A stretch of DNA of 64,000 bases from Flavobacterium sp. TR2 (GCF_025252405.1 NZ_CP104307.1:4712001-4776000), one strand, 5' to 3'; numbered from the stretch's first letter, positions 1 through 8,905 are shown. Notes: generated by a model not told the origin, from the sequence alone. Program-made: numbers and translations.

Positions 1-1026
1 GATTTTGAATCATGGTCTGTTGAAGATCCTACAATTAAAATGACCTACGCTAATAAAACCAGCGGAAATGGGGCTACATTTTATTGGGATGGTGCTGAAG
101 GAAAAGGAAATTCTATTATCCTTAAAACGAAAGACGGAGAAAGCATCGATCAGAAAATGCAGTTTGACGGTACTGAAGCAGATGTAAATTGGACTTTAAA
201 AGATACTTTGAACGGAAAAACAAAAGTTACTTGGAAAGGAAAAGGAACTATGAGTTTTTTATTTAAAATATACACTGCTCTTCATGGGGGTTCTGATCGA
301 GTTATTGGAACTATCTATGAGAAAAGTTTAGCCAATATTGACAAAAATTTAGATTACGAAACCAAAACTTATGCTGTTAAAGTAGACGGAGTGGTTAAGA
401 AAACAGAAACTCCTTACATCAAGCAGACTTTTACCAGCGAAATTGCCAAAGTAAGCAAAAATGCAAGAATTGTAATTCCGAAGCTTATTCGTTTTAGCGA
501 AACAAATGGTTTATCTGCGGTAGGAAAACCTTTTATCATTTATCATACCTATGACACTAAGACTGGTTTGGCCAAAATTTCGATTTGCCTTCCAATCAAT
601 AAAGAAATTTTAACAAGCTCAGGAAGCGATATTTTAGCAGGAAAACTAAATGGTTTTGATGCTGTAAAAACAACTCTTAACGGAGATTACTCTCATAGAA
701 ACGAAGCTATTGCAAAAACAACAGCTTATATCAACAATCAAAAGATTATTCCAGATTTAAGCTGGTCGCATCTTGAAATTTTGACATTAAGCAAATTGGA
801 TGTAAAAGCTTCTTCAAAATTGGTAACCGAAATTTATTTTCCAATAAAACCAAAAGTAGTTCCTGTAGCTGCCGAACCTGTTTATACTCCAGAAAGCGCT
901 GGCGGAGAAACTCCAAGCGAACCTCGTACAGAACAGCCGCGCACAGAACCTGTAAAACGCAAACCAGCTGCACCTGCACCTGCTCCCGCGCAAACACCTG
1001 CACAAGAAGAAGATTCAGAATTTTAA
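1..1026 (+). CDS. SRPBCC / GyrI-like ligand-binding protein (5' partial)
   Basis: The reading frame is open to the left edge of the window, so the true start lies upstream and the ATG at 40 is internal; about 341 residues are visible. The first part looks like the end of an SRPBCC (polyketide cyclase-like) domain, with a YWDGAEGKGN stretch and alternating strands. The middle (about residues 150-290) resembles a GyrI/AraC effector-binding fold. The tail is low complexity, rich in Pro, Ala and Glu. Proteins of this two-part type are common in Flavobacterium and are annotated only as SRPBCC family; ligand and role are unknown. No signal peptide can be judged because the N-terminus is missing. 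The next gene is an ECF sigma factor on the same strand, but it has its own promoter-like element. Confidence 0.7.
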   Translation, partial: DFESWSVEDPTIKMTYANKTSGNGATFYWDGAEGKGNSIILKTKDGESIDQKMQFDGTEADVNWTLKDTLNGKTKVTWKGKGTMSFLFKIYTALHGGSDRVIGTIYEKSLANIDKNLDYETKTYAVKVDGVVKKTETPYIKQTFTSEIAKVSKNARIVIPKLIRFSETNGLSAVGKPFIIYHTYDTKTGLAKISICLPINKEILTSSGSDILAGKLNGFDAVKTTLNGDYSHRNEAIAKTTAYINNQKIIPDLSWSHLEILTLSKLDVKASSKLVTEIYFPIKPKVVPVAAEPVYTPESAGGETPSEPRTEQPRTEPVKRKPAAPAPAPAQTPAQEEDSEF

Positions 1027-1044
1027 ATAATTTCAAAAGCATAT

Positions 1045-1073
1045 TAAACCTTTTGTTTTAAATTCTGTCTAAC
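1045..1073 (+). promoter_or_regulatory. Putative ECF-type promoter of the sigma factor gene
   Basis: TAAACCTTTTGT at 1045-1056 is followed by CTGTCT at 1065-1070, with 20 nt between the first bases of the two blocks. The same two blocks with the same spacing recur at 1646-1674 before the next gene. This is not the TAnnTTTG housekeeping form, so autoregulation by the ECF sigma factor encoded just downstream is a reasonable inference. Confidence 0.5.
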
Positions 1074-1105
1074 TTCCATTAAAGTAAGTTTACAAAACAA
1101 AAAGT

Positions 1106-1648
1106 TTGATAGACGAGAAAGAATTTATAAAACAATTATTAACCCCTGAAACGCAAAACATTGCGTTTCAAAAACTCTTGTCTGATTATCAGAAACCTTT
1201 GTATTCTCATATTCGAAACATCGTTTTGAATCATGATGATGCCGACGATGTATTACAGAACACTTTTGTAAAAGTCTTTCAAAATCTTAAAAACTTTAAA
1301 GGAGAGAGCAAACTTTTTTCCTGGATGTATCGTATTGCCACCAACGAAGCTTTGACTTTTTTATCGCAAAAGGCAAAATTAAGCGGGATTACGTCTGAAG
1401 ATCTGCAGAACAAAACAATAGACGGCTTAAAAGCTGACCTATATTTTGACGGAGATGAAATTCAGATCAAACTTCAAAAAGCAATTGTAACGCTTCCAGA
1501 AAAACAGCAATTAGTTTTCAAAATGAAATATTTTGAAGAATTAAAATATGAAGAAATTGCAGATATTTTAGGAACATCCGTCGGAGCTCTTAAAGCATCT
1601 TATCATCACGCAGTAAAAAAAATCGAATTATATGTTACATCAAATTAA
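1106..1648 (+). CDS. RNA polymerase ECF-type sigma factor
   Basis: A 180-residue sigma-70 family protein of normal ECF length. Region 2 is at about residues 25-95 (DDADDVLQNTFVKVFQNL, then the promoter-melting stretch FSWMYRIATNEAL). Region 4, with its helix-turn-helix, is at about 120-175 (LPEKQQLVF, then YEEIADILGTSVGALKASYHHA). There is no long N-terminal extension. The start used is TTG at 1106; no in-frame ATG lies closer, and the upstream promoter-like element at 1045-1073 leaves room for a leader of about 25 nt. It is the first gene of a three-gene set with a small membrane protein and a periplasmic sensor-like protein, the usual layout of sigma factor plus regulators. The stimulus is not evident from the sequence. 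Confidence 0.9.
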   Translation: MIDEKEFIKQLLTPETQNIAFQKLLSDYQKPLYSHIRNIVLNHDDADDVLQNTFVKVFQNLKNFKGESKLFSWMYRIATNEALTFLSQKAKLSGITSEDLQNKTIDGLKADLYFDGDEIQIKLQKAIVTLPEKQQLVFKMKYFEELKYEEIADILGTSVGALKASYHHAVKKIELYVTSN

Positions 1649-1674
1649 ACCTTTTGTAACTAAAACTGTCTTAT
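1646..1674 (+). promoter_or_regulatory. Second copy of the ECF-type promoter element
   Basis: TAAACC at 1646-1651 overlaps the stop codon of the sigma factor gene, and CTGTCT lies at 1666-1671. Both blocks and their 20-nt offset match the element at 1045-1073, while the bases between them differ. It precedes the membrane protein gene starting at 1682, only about 10 nt from its ATG, so any transcript from it would have a very short leader. Confidence 0.4.
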
Positions 1675-1681
1675 AAGTATT

Positions 1682-2101
1682 ATGAAAACATTTAAATTAG
1701 AAAACGAACCCAAGATAAAATCCGGCTTTAAAACTCCGGAAAACTATTTTGATCATTTTTCAGAAAAGGTTTTACAGCAATTAAACGAAAAAGAAGTTAA
1801 AGTAATTCCTTTTTACAAACGTAAAAAAACACTTTGGACGGCTGCAGCTGCCGTAGTTGGCTTTGCATTGTTAATTCCTGCAATAAATAATTATAAAGCA
1901 AATTCAAACGATCTTGACGAAGCAACTTTAGAAAATTATTTGTCTTATCATTCGAATATAAGCCAGTACGACTTGATACAAAAATTAGACGACAGCGATA
2001 TCGAAAAATTAGGCAACGATGTTACTTTGGAAGATGAAACCTTAGAAGACATCTTGGCAACAAGTCCAAACCTAGAACACTTAATTTCAGAACAAAATTA
2101 A
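1682..2101 (+). CDS. Small single-pass membrane protein, candidate anti-sigma factor
   Basis: 139 residues. A charged N-terminal part of about 48 residues containing a TPENYFDHF motif is followed by one hydrophobic segment (about residues 50-67, TLWTAAAAVVGFALLIPAI) and an acidic C-terminal half. There is no cleavable signal peptide, so the N-terminus should be cytoplasmic and the acidic tail periplasmic. It has no recognisable zinc anti-sigma motif. Position directly after an ECF sigma factor gene (33 nt) and before a secreted sensor-like gene suggests it holds the sigma factor at the membrane. That role is inferred from context and topology, not from a family match. Confidence 0.75.
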   Translation: MKTFKLENEPKIKSGFKTPENYFDHFSEKVLQQLNEKEVKVIPFYKRKKTLWTAAAAVVGFALLIPAINNYKANSNDLDEATLENYLSYHSNISQYDLIQKLDDSDIEKLGNDVTLEDETLEDILATSPNLEHLISEQN

Positions 2102-2132
2102 ATCAAACTTAACTCAACAACTTAGCTTAACA

Positions 2133-2591
2133 ATGAAAATAAAAAACATTTTACCGCTACTGCTCTTTCTGACAAGTTTTTCAATTTTTGCACAAAATGG
2201 AAAAATTGATGAAAAGCGTGAAAAGATTAAAGCTTTTAAAGTGTCATTTTTAACTACAGAATTAGAATTGACTTCAACTGAAGCCGAAAAGTTTTGGCCA
2301 ATTTATAATGCTTATGACGATAAACAGTATGAATTGAAGTATTTGAAAATGAAAACTTATCTGAAACAGTTAAAAGATGACAATCTTAAAAACCTTTCAG
2401 ATAAAGAAGCGGCAACGTTACTATCTCAAATCGAAAGTACAGATAAAGAAATATACCAGCTTCGCGAAAAATACATGAGCAGTCTGAAAAAAGTGCTTCC
2501 TGCAAAAAAGATACTATTGCTTAAAAAATCTGAAGACGATTTTAATCGAAAATTATTGCAGCAATACCGCGATAAAGCTAATAAGGATTAA
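2133..2591 (+). CDS. Periplasmic sensor-like protein of ECF operon (Spy/CpxP-like helical)
   Basis: 152 residues with a clear signal peptide (MKIKNILPLLLFLTSFSIFA, then Q). The mature part is helical and charged. It begins with a segment of the form FLTTELELTSTEAEKFWPIY, which resembles the LTxxQ-type motif of Spy/CpxP proteins, and continues with long Lys/Glu-rich helices. Relatives in Flavobacteria are commonly annotated as sensor of ECF-type sigma factor. It lies 31 nt after the membrane partner gene and is followed by a strong hairpin, so it is the last gene of the operon. A chaperone or envelope-stress sensing role is plausible but is inferred only. Confidence 0.8.
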   Translation: MKIKNILPLLLFLTSFSIFAQNGKIDEKREKIKAFKVSFLTTELELTSTEAEKFWPIYNAYDDKQYELKYLKMKTYLKQLKDDNLKNLSDKEAATLLSQIESTDKEIYQLREKYMSSLKKVLPAKKILLLKKSEDDFNRKLLQQYRDKANKD

Positions 2592-2610
2592 ACTTAACGA
2601 TACAACAGTG

Positions 2611-2660
2611 ATAAGGACCCTATATAATAATACTTACTTTATTATTTAGGGTTCTTATTT
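2611..2660. terminator. Bidirectional terminator between convergent genes
   Basis: AAGGACCCTATATAATAAT and ATTATTTAGGGTTCTTA form an imperfect hairpin with T-rich sequence on the right and A-rich sequence on the left. It sits between the ECF operon (plus) and the BNR-repeat gene (minus). Confidence 0.6.
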
Positions 2661-2661
2661 T

Positions 2662-3723
2662 TTATTTAAAATTAAGCCTAACCACTTTGTTATGTCCAGC
2701 TGCGATGGCAGTATTTCTGTTCACAAATCGAATAGTGAAAAATTTGGTATCTGTAGAAAGCTGCATCCAGTTTTCTCCTCCATTTTGAGAATATTGTATT
2801 CCTTCAGAACCTACGCAAACAATTTCTCTTCCATTGCCTCCAGGAACATATTGTACGCATGATGCATAACCAAATCCCATATTTTGGCCAATTAATTGCC
2901 AAGTTTTGCCACCATCTTTTGTAAAAGCTTTATTATTGGCTTTATTATTAGGAAGATCATAATCTCCTCCAGCAATAAAACCTTGCTTAGAATCATAAAA
3001 ATCAGCAGTAAAAATTCCTGTCATTTGTTTTCCCTGCACAATTGGAGTTTCTACAACTTTCCATGTTTTTGCCTTGTCAGGAGAATAAAAAACACGCGCT
3101 TTTTTCCCGCCCGAAACTAGCCAAGTATCATTACCTTTTATAACAATGTTCGTATTGCTGGCTGCAAAAGCAGCTTCTCCAGTACTATTTGTTGGCAATT
3201 TATCAGAAAGCAGTTTTGTCCAAGTTTCTCCGCCGTCGCGAGTAACAATAATAGAAAAAGTATCTTCTGTTGGATCTCCAATCGCAATTCCTTCCTTATC
3301 GTTCCAGAACTGCATACTATCGTAAAAAACTTTCGGATTAACTTCTTTATAAACCAATTTGACCTTGCGGTCCTTTTTTGAAACTGAATAAAGAAGCGCT
3401 GGATTTGCCACACTCAATAAAAAAATATCTTTTGAGGTTTGCGCGATGCTTCTAAATTCTAATTTGAGCGTATCGCGATAAATATGCTCTTCGAATTTTT
3501 CTTTTTTATCCAAATCATAGCAACCAAAACGAGAATTATCTGCTCCGTACCAAACTTTATTTTTATCAATAAGAATTGCTCTAATACTAATTCTGTCCTT
3601 AAATAATGTATCAATTGTCATTGAAGTAAAGCCGTTATTGTAAACAATATCAGTTTTATTATTAAATGATCTAAAAGACATCAATAAAATAAAAATAACA
3701 CAAAATAAAGAGAGTTTTTTCAT
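2662..3723 (-). CDS. Secreted BNR / Ycf48-like beta-propeller protein
   Basis: 353 residues from the ATG at 3723. The frame continues 12 codons further, but starting here gives a proper signal peptide (MKKLSLFCVIFILLMSF). The body carries BNR/sortilin-type repeats with Asp-box signatures: TRDGGETWTKLL, SPDKAKTWKVVE, TKDGGKTWQLIG and SQNGGENWMQLS. These are typical of WD40/YVTN/BNR-like propellers and of Ycf48-type assembly factors. Flavobacterial relatives are sometimes called oxidoreductases without support. It is monocistronic and convergent with the ECF operon. It probably binds a ligand or partner in the envelope; no catalytic residues can be assigned. Confidence 0.75.
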   Translation of the reverse strand: MKKLSLFCVIFILLMSFRSFNNKTDIVYNNGFTSMTIDTLFKDRISIRAILIDKNKVWYGADNSRFGCYDLDKKEKFEEHIYRDTLKLEFRSIAQTSKDIFLLSVANPALLYSVSKKDRKVKLVYKEVNPKVFYDSMQFWNDKEGIAIGDPTEDTFSIIVTRDGGETWTKLLSDKLPTNSTGEAAFAASNTNIVIKGNDTWLVSGGKKARVFYSPDKAKTWKVVETPIVQGKQMTGIFTADFYDSKQGFIAGGDYDLPNNKANNKAFTKDGGKTWQLIGQNMGFGYASCVQYVPGGNGREIVCVGSEGIQYSQNGGENWMQLSTDTKFFTIRFVNRNTAIAAGHNKVVRLNFK

Positions 3724-3975
3724 AGGAAACTTAAAAATTTGGTTAACGCTAAAATACAATTAATTCCCACATGGAAAATTAATTTCTTTATTTTTTTCGA
3801 GAAGAATATATGTTATTTCATTTACAGATATTTATCTAAAAAACATTCCAAATAATTCCAAACAAACAACAACAAACTAATAACCAATACTTTAATAACT
3901 ATATTTTAGCACATAAATTTTGTGGCACAGTAATTGAATATCTCATTACAGAAAATAATTTAATACAAATTAGCC

Positions 3976-5274
3976 ATGAAAGCGAATTTACTTTTTATAG
4001 CGATAACTGCCTTACTTTTTGGTTCTTGTGCTGCACAAAGCCAAACTACTGTATATGCAAAAAACTCAGATATAAGCGATAATTTAGATTTAAGAGCAGT
4101 TGCTTCGATGTTTGGAGAATCTGCTAACCTTCAAGATTTTGAAAGACGTTTGAATGATCCTAAATATCAAATATCAAACCTTGACCTTAACGGTGACGAC
4201 GAAGTAGATTATCTTCGTGTAATCGAAAGTGTTGAAAACAGAACTCACGTTGTTATTATCCAAGCGGTTTTAGATCGTGATGTTTACCAAGACGTTGCTA
4301 CAATAGATGTAGAAAGAGACAATTACAATAAAGTTAGCGTTCAAATTGTTGGAAACTCTTACTTGTATGGAGCAAATTATATTTACGAACCTGTTTATAG
4401 TGTTGTCCCTGTAATTTACACCTCATTTTGGGTAACAAATTATAGACCTTACTATTCTACTTGGTATTGGGGATATTATCCAACATACTATAGCGCATGG
4501 AGACCTTATCCAGTTTACAGATATAGAAACAACATTAATGTTTGCATCAATGTACACAATACATACAACTATGTAAACGTGAGAAGAAGTTACAGAGCTC
4601 CTGCTATTTATGAAACAAGACGTACTTACGGGTACGAAAGAATGCGTCCGAATTATAGCTTTGCCGAAAGACATTCTAACACAACAAACAGATACGAGTT
4701 GGACCAAAGACGTGTAGCGAGCAGAGATGCTAATAGAAATACATATAATACCAACAGAAATTATACTGGAAGAACAACATCTGACTACGGAAATTCTAAC
4801 AGAACATACGCCGAAAACAGAAATGCAACAAACAGAACATCTGCAGACAGAAGCAGCAACAGCAATAGAGGATACAACTCTACAGGCAGAAGTTCTGAAA
4901 GCGTAAGCACAGAAAGAAGCACAAACCGTGGCGGTTATTCAAATAATGGCTACAATCCTCAAAGAACAGAAAACAGCGCAAGAGTACAAAATACTCAAAG
5001 AGTAGATTACGGAAATAGCAATAATTCAAGTACATCAAGAGGATATTCGACACGCGAAGCATCTGCTCCAAGAGCCGAAAGAAGTTCAAGAAGCTATTCT
5101 GAAAACCAATCTAGCAATTCAAACAGAGATTACTCTGCTAGACCGCAACAAAGCCAGCGTTCAGAATCTCCACGAGTGAGCCAGGAATCTTCTAGAGGAG
5201 GCCAAGAATCTCGAGGCGGACAAAGCCAAAGAGATAACAGTTCTAATTCTAGAAATTATGGAAGAAGAGGTTAA
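3976..5274 (+). CDS. Lipoprotein with Tyr/Trp-rich centre and Arg/Ser/Asn-rich tail
   Basis: 432 residues. A type II signal peptide with lipobox-like LFGSC at residues 14-18 points to a lipoprotein. Residues about 30-120 form a compact domain with an EF-hand-like DLNGDDEVDYLRV segment. Residues about 130-180 are very rich in Tyr, Trp and Pro (YRPYYSTWYWGYYPTYY). The last 230 residues are low complexity: Arg, Ser, Asn, Gly and Tyr, strongly basic with almost no hydrophobics. The first domain occurs alone in many flavobacterial hypothetical proteins. The tail looks disordered and could bind polyanions such as DNA, LPS or teichoic-like polymers; this is speculation from composition. A good terminator follows and no partner gene is adjacent. 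Confidence 0.7.
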   Translation: MKANLLFIAITALLFGSCAAQSQTTVYAKNSDISDNLDLRAVASMFGESANLQDFERRLNDPKYQISNLDLNGDDEVDYLRVIESVENRTHVVIIQAVLDRDVYQDVATIDVERDNYNKVSVQIVGNSYLYGANYIYEPVYSVVPVIYTSFWVTNYRPYYSTWYWGYYPTYYSAWRPYPVYRYRNNINVCINVHNTYNYVNVRRSYRAPAIYETRRTYGYERMRPNYSFAERHSNTTNRYELDQRRVASRDANRNTYNTNRNYTGRTTSDYGNSNRTYAENRNATNRTSADRSSNSNRGYNSTGRSSESVSTERSTNRGGYSNNGYNPQRTENSARVQNTQRVDYGNSNNSSTSRGYSTREASAPRAERSSRSYSENQSSNSNRDYSARPQQSQRSESPRVSQESSRGGQESRGGQSQRDNSSNSRNYGRRG

Positions 5275-5304
5275 TTTTCAAAATAAATAATACTCAAAAA
5301 AGAG

Positions 5305-5333
5305 AGCACAATTTTACGATTGTGCTTTTTTTT
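5305..5333 (+). terminator. Rho-independent terminator
   Basis: An 8-bp perfect stem AGCACAAT / ATTGTGCT (5305-5312 and 5319-5326) with a 6-nt loop and a run of eight T. It ends the lipoprotein transcript. Confidence 0.85.
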
Positions 5334-5349
5334 ATCTTTTTAATTTTAA

Positions 5350-5382
5350 TTGCTGCTAATTTGTTTTAAAACAGTAAATTTG
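5350..5382 (+). promoter_or_regulatory. Promoter of kup (Bacteroidota type)
   Basis: TTG at 5350-5352 and TAAATTTG at 5375-5382 are separated by 22 nt, matching the known Flavobacterium consensus (TTG, 17-23 nt, TAnnTTTG). The ATG lies 25 nt further. Confidence 0.7.
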
Positions 5383-5407
5383 CAACCGTCTTTTTATAAA
5401 ATTATAC

Positions 5408-7381
5408 ATGAGCGCATCGCATAAAAACTTACATAGTAAGTTGTCTATTGGGGGTTTATTGATTACTTTAGGGATTATTTATGGAGATATTGGTACTTCT
5501 CCATTATACGTAATGAAGGCTATTTTGGGCGATCACACGATAAATGCCGACATTGTTCTAGGAGGTATTTCTTGTGTGTTTTGGACCTTAACATTACAAA
5601 CTACAATTAAATATGTACTTATTACTTTAAGTGCAGATAACCATGGTGAAGGAGGAATTTTTGCTTTGTATGCATTGGTCAAGAAAACAAAAATTCAATG
5701 GCTCATAGTTCCCGCAATTATTGGAGGTAGCGCCCTGCTTGCAGACGGAATTATTACGCCTCCCATTTCAATTTCTTCTGCTGTAGAAGGAATTAGGGCA
5801 TTTTACCCGACAATGGAGACCCAAACCATTGTGTATATCGTAATAACCATTTTATTCGTTTTATTTACAATTCAGCAGTTCGGAACCAAATTGGTTGGTA
5901 AATTCTTTGCCCCGATGATGCTGATCTGGTTTGCTATGCTAGGCACCTTAGGGGCAATTCAAGTAATTAACTACCCAGAAGTTATCAAAGCGATTAATCC
6001 ATACTACGCTTATCATTTATTATCGATACATCCTGACGGTTTCTTCGTTCTTGGTTTCGTATTCTTATGTACAACTGGAGCCGAAGCTTTGTATTCTGAC
6101 ATGGGTCACTGTGGAAGAAAAAACATTAGAATCAGCTGGATGTTTGTAAAAGCGACATTGGTTTTAAACTATTTTGGTCAAGCAGCTTATTTAATCCACC
6201 ACGAAGGAAGCACTTTGCAGCAATTAGGCGGAGAAAACGGAAATCCGTTTTACTTAATCATGCCGCATTGGTTTTTACCTTTCGGAATTGTAGTTGCAAC
6301 TCTTGCAGCGGTAATTGCTTCACAAGCGCTTATCTCTGGTTCGTTTACATTAATTAACGAAGCAATGCGTCTGAACTTCTGGCCAAAAGTAAAAATCAAA
6401 TATCCGACAGAAGTAAAAGGCCAATTATACATTCCATCCATCAACTGGCTGTTGTTTTTTGGCTGTGTTGGAATTGTTTTGCATTTCGAGAAATCAGGAA
6501 ACATGGAACACGCGTATGGTCTTGCCATTATTTTATGTATGATCATGACAACGATTCTGTTAAACTATTACTTGATCATGAAACGTGTAAAACTGTACTT
6601 TATGGTGCCGTTGATCACTATTTATCTGTTGATTGAGTTCAGTTTCCTTTTTGCTAATATTACCAAATTTGCAGAAGGCGGTTATGTAACGTTAATCATT
6701 GCGAGTTTATTGATTTCTGTAATGACAATCTGGTATTTGGCTAAGAAAATCAACAAAAACTACACGAAAGTGGTTAAAGTTGACGATTACAAACAAGTTC
6801 TAGTAGAGTTAAGCCAAGATTTATCTATTCCAAAATATGCTACGCACTTGGTTTATATGACCAATGCGAATCGTGTGGATGAATTGGAGGAAAAAATCAT
6901 TTATTCTATCCTTCAAAAACGTCCAAAAAGAGCCGATATTTATTGGTTTGTTCACGTAAATATTTTGACTGAGCCATACAAAACACAGTATAAAGTAACT
7001 GAAATTGCTAAAGATGATATTTACAGAATTGATTTCAACTTAGGTTTTAGAGAACCAACCAAAATCAATTTAATGTTTAGAGAAGTTATCAAAGACATGG
7101 TAAAACGAGGCGAAGTAGATATTACGAGCCGTTATGAATCTTTAAACAAAAACAATATTATTGGAGACTTTAAATTTGTATTGTCTGAGAAATTCCTATC
7201 AAACGACAACGATTTAAGATGGCATGAAAACATTATCATGAATTCTTATTTCTTCATTAAAAAACTGAGTTTGTCTGAAGAAAGAGCTTTTGGTCTAGAC
7301 AGCAGTTCTGTTAAAATAGAGAAATTCCCAATGGTGCTTCACGCTCCAGAAAACATTGGATTAACGCGTATTACAAAATAA
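5408..7381 (+). CDS. kup: Potassium uptake transporter Kup (KUP/HAK/KT family)
   Basis: 657 residues, a normal length for bacterial Kup. The N-terminus carries the family hallmark GIIYGDIGTSPLYVMKAI, followed by about twelve hydrophobic helices to residue about 445 (including DNHGEGGIFALYAL and LLADGIITPPISISSAVEG). The C-terminal domain of about 200 residues is soluble. It should act in the inner membrane as a proton-coupled K+ importer. Own promoter (5350-5382) and own terminator (7405-7430) make it a single-gene unit. No unusual residues were seen in the signature segments. Confidence 0.95.
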   Translation: MSASHKNLHSKLSIGGLLITLGIIYGDIGTSPLYVMKAILGDHTINADIVLGGISCVFWTLTLQTTIKYVLITLSADNHGEGGIFALYALVKKTKIQWLIVPAIIGGSALLADGIITPPISISSAVEGIRAFYPTMETQTIVYIVITILFVLFTIQQFGTKLVGKFFAPMMLIWFAMLGTLGAIQVINYPEVIKAINPYYAYHLLSIHPDGFFVLGFVFLCTTGAEALYSDMGHCGRKNIRISWMFVKATLVLNYFGQAAYLIHHEGSTLQQLGGENGNPFYLIMPHWFLPFGIVVATLAAVIASQALISGSFTLINEAMRLNFWPKVKIKYPTEVKGQLYIPSINWLLFFGCVGIVLHFEKSGNMEHAYGLAIILCMIMTTILLNYYLIMKRVKLYFMVPLITIYLLIEFSFLFANITKFAEGGYVTLIIASLLISVMTIWYLAKKINKNYTKVVKVDDYKQVLVELSQDLSIPKYATHLVYMTNANRVDELEEKIIYSILQKRPKRADIYWFVHVNILTEPYKTQYKVTEIAKDDIYRIDFNLGFREPTKINLMFREVIKDMVKRGEVDITSRYESLNKNNIIGDFKFVLSEKFLSNDNDLRWHENIIMNSYFFIKKLSLSEERAFGLDSSSVKIEKFPMVLHAPENIGLTRITK

Positions 7382-7404
7382 TACACTTTTAAATAATTCA
7401 AAAA

Positions 7405-7430
7405 AACACTCTAATATGGAGTGTTTTTTT
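7405..7430 (+). terminator. Rho-independent terminator after kup
   Basis: Stem AACACTC / GAGTGTT (7405-7411, 7419-7425) followed by a T run. Confidence 0.8.
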
Positions 7431-7516
7431 CTTTTAATGCGAGTCGGAACAAGATTCGGTATTAAAAATTTAACTTTCAATCAATTAATAGTACCTTTGC
7501 AACTCAAATTATAGAA

Positions 7517-8731
7517 ATGAGATTACACAGAAATTTAGTTTATACTACCATTGACTCTTTGAATGCAATTTTCAACGAAGGAGAATATGCTGATAAAGTG
7601 GTAGCCAGAGCATTAAAAAAAGACAAACGTTGGGGAAGTTCTGACAGGAAATTTGTTGCTGAAACGATATACGAAATTGTTCGCTGGAAACGATTATACG
7701 CTGAAATTGCCGAAGTAAAAGAACCTTACGACAGAGACAATCTATGGAGAATGTTTGCCGTTTGGGCTGTTTTACGCGGTTACCCAATTCCAGATTGGAG
7801 ACAACTGGAAGGAACTCCTGAAAGAAAAATCAAAGGGCGTTTTGACGAATTATCAAAAACTAGAGCAATTAAAGAATCTATTCCAGATTGGATGGATGAA
7901 TTGGGTGTGAAAGAACTTGGAGAAAAAGTTTGGGCAAAAGAAATTGCTGCACAAAATCAGCCGGCAAAAGTTATTTTGAGAACTAATACTTTAAAAGGAA
8001 CCAAAGAAAGCCTTAGAAATACTTTAATGGATTTAAATATTGAAACAGAATATTTAAAAGACCAGCCAGATGCTCTTGTTTTAAAAGAAAGAGCCAATGT
8101 ATTTTTGACAGATGCTTTCAAACAGGGACTTTTTGAAGTTCAAGATGCCAATTCACAATTGGTTGCAGGATTTTTGGACGTAAAACCTGGTATGCGTGTG
8201 GTTGACACTTGTGCAGGTGCGGGCGGAAAAACATTGCATATGGCTTCTTTAATGGAAAATAAAGGACAGCTGATTGCAATGGATTTGTACGAAAGCAAAT
8301 TGAAACAATTGAAACTCAGAGCCAAAAGAAACGGCGCATTTAATATTGAATACCGCATTATCGACAGTACAAAAGTGATTAAAAAATTACACGAAAAAGC
8401 TGATCGCGTTTTAATTGATGCACCTTGCAGCGGATTGGGAGTTTTGAAAAGAAACCCTGATTCTAAATGGAAATTACAGCCAGAATTTATCGACAACATT
8501 CGTAAAGTTCAGAGCGAAGTTCTAGAAAGCTATTCTAAAATTGTAAAGCCAGGCGGGAAATTAGTTTATGCAACCTGTTCGGTTCTTCCATCAGAAAACC
8601 AAGAGCAGGTAGAAAAGTTCTTAAAAACAGAAATCGGAAAGCAGTTTACTTTTATTGAAGACCGTAAAATGTTAGCTTCAGAGTCTGGTTTTGACGGATT
8701 TTATATGGCTTTACTGGAACGTAAAAAATAA
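7517..8731 (+). CDS. RsmB/NOP-family rRNA (cytosine-C5) methyltransferase
   Basis: 404 residues. The N-terminal part (about 1-150) is an NusB-like RNA-binding region and the C-terminal part a class I SAM-dependent methyltransferase. Visible motifs are VVDTCAGAGGKTLHMASLM (SAM-binding), RVLIDAPCSGLGVLKRNPD (motif IV with its Cys) and LVYATCSVLPSENQEQV (motif VI with the second, nucleophilic Cys). Both cysteines needed for C5 methylation are present. It probably modifies 16S rRNA like RsmB (C967), but the exact target cannot be read from sequence. A TACCTTTG box at 7492-7499 fits the -7 element, with only a weak -33. A strong terminator follows, so it is a single-gene unit. Confidence 0.9.
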   Translation: MRLHRNLVYTTIDSLNAIFNEGEYADKVVARALKKDKRWGSSDRKFVAETIYEIVRWKRLYAEIAEVKEPYDRDNLWRMFAVWAVLRGYPIPDWRQLEGTPERKIKGRFDELSKTRAIKESIPDWMDELGVKELGEKVWAKEIAAQNQPAKVILRTNTLKGTKESLRNTLMDLNIETEYLKDQPDALVLKERANVFLTDAFKQGLFEVQDANSQLVAGFLDVKPGMRVVDTCAGAGGKTLHMASLMENKGQLIAMDLYESKLKQLKLRAKRNGAFNIEYRIIDSTKVIKKLHEKADRVLIDAPCSGLGVLKRNPDSKWKLQPEFIDNIRKVQSEVLESYSKIVKPGGKLVYATCSVLPSENQEQVEKFLKTEIGKQFTFIEDRKMLASESGFDGFYMALLERKK

Positions 8732-8760
8732 ATTCCAACCTTGGAATTGCTTAATATTTA

Positions 8761-8810
8761 AAATCCCAAATTTCAATCTGAGTTATTGAAATTTGGGATT
8801 TTTTATTTTT
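8761..8810 (+). terminator. Strong Rho-independent terminator
   Basis: A perfect 17-bp stem (8761-8777 with 8785-8801; core ATCCCAAATTTCAAT / ATTGAAATTTGGGAT), 7-nt loop, then T-rich sequence. Confidence 0.9.
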
Positions 8811-8816
8811 TAGTCC

Positions 8817-8849
8817 AACTTTGTCAAAGTTTGAAACTTTGACAAAGTT
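8817..8849. repeat. Intergenic palindrome, copy 1 (AACTTTGTCAAAGTT type)
   Basis: AACTTTGTCAAAGTT followed by TGA and AACTTTGACAAAGTT forms a nested palindrome. A near copy with one base change lies at 14075-14107. Directly to its right is another perfect 16-bp palindrome, TCCCGAAGCTTCGGGA, at 8875-8890. Confidence 0.65.
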
Positions 8850-8905
8850 CTAAACTCAAAACGTTGGAATTTGGTCCCGAAGCTTCGGGATAAAATATTG
8901 GAATT

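Noticed and set aside
3900..3975. Housekeeping promoter before the lipoprotein gene
   Set aside because: TAAATTTTG has three bases instead of two between TA and TTTG, and no TTG is at the right distance.
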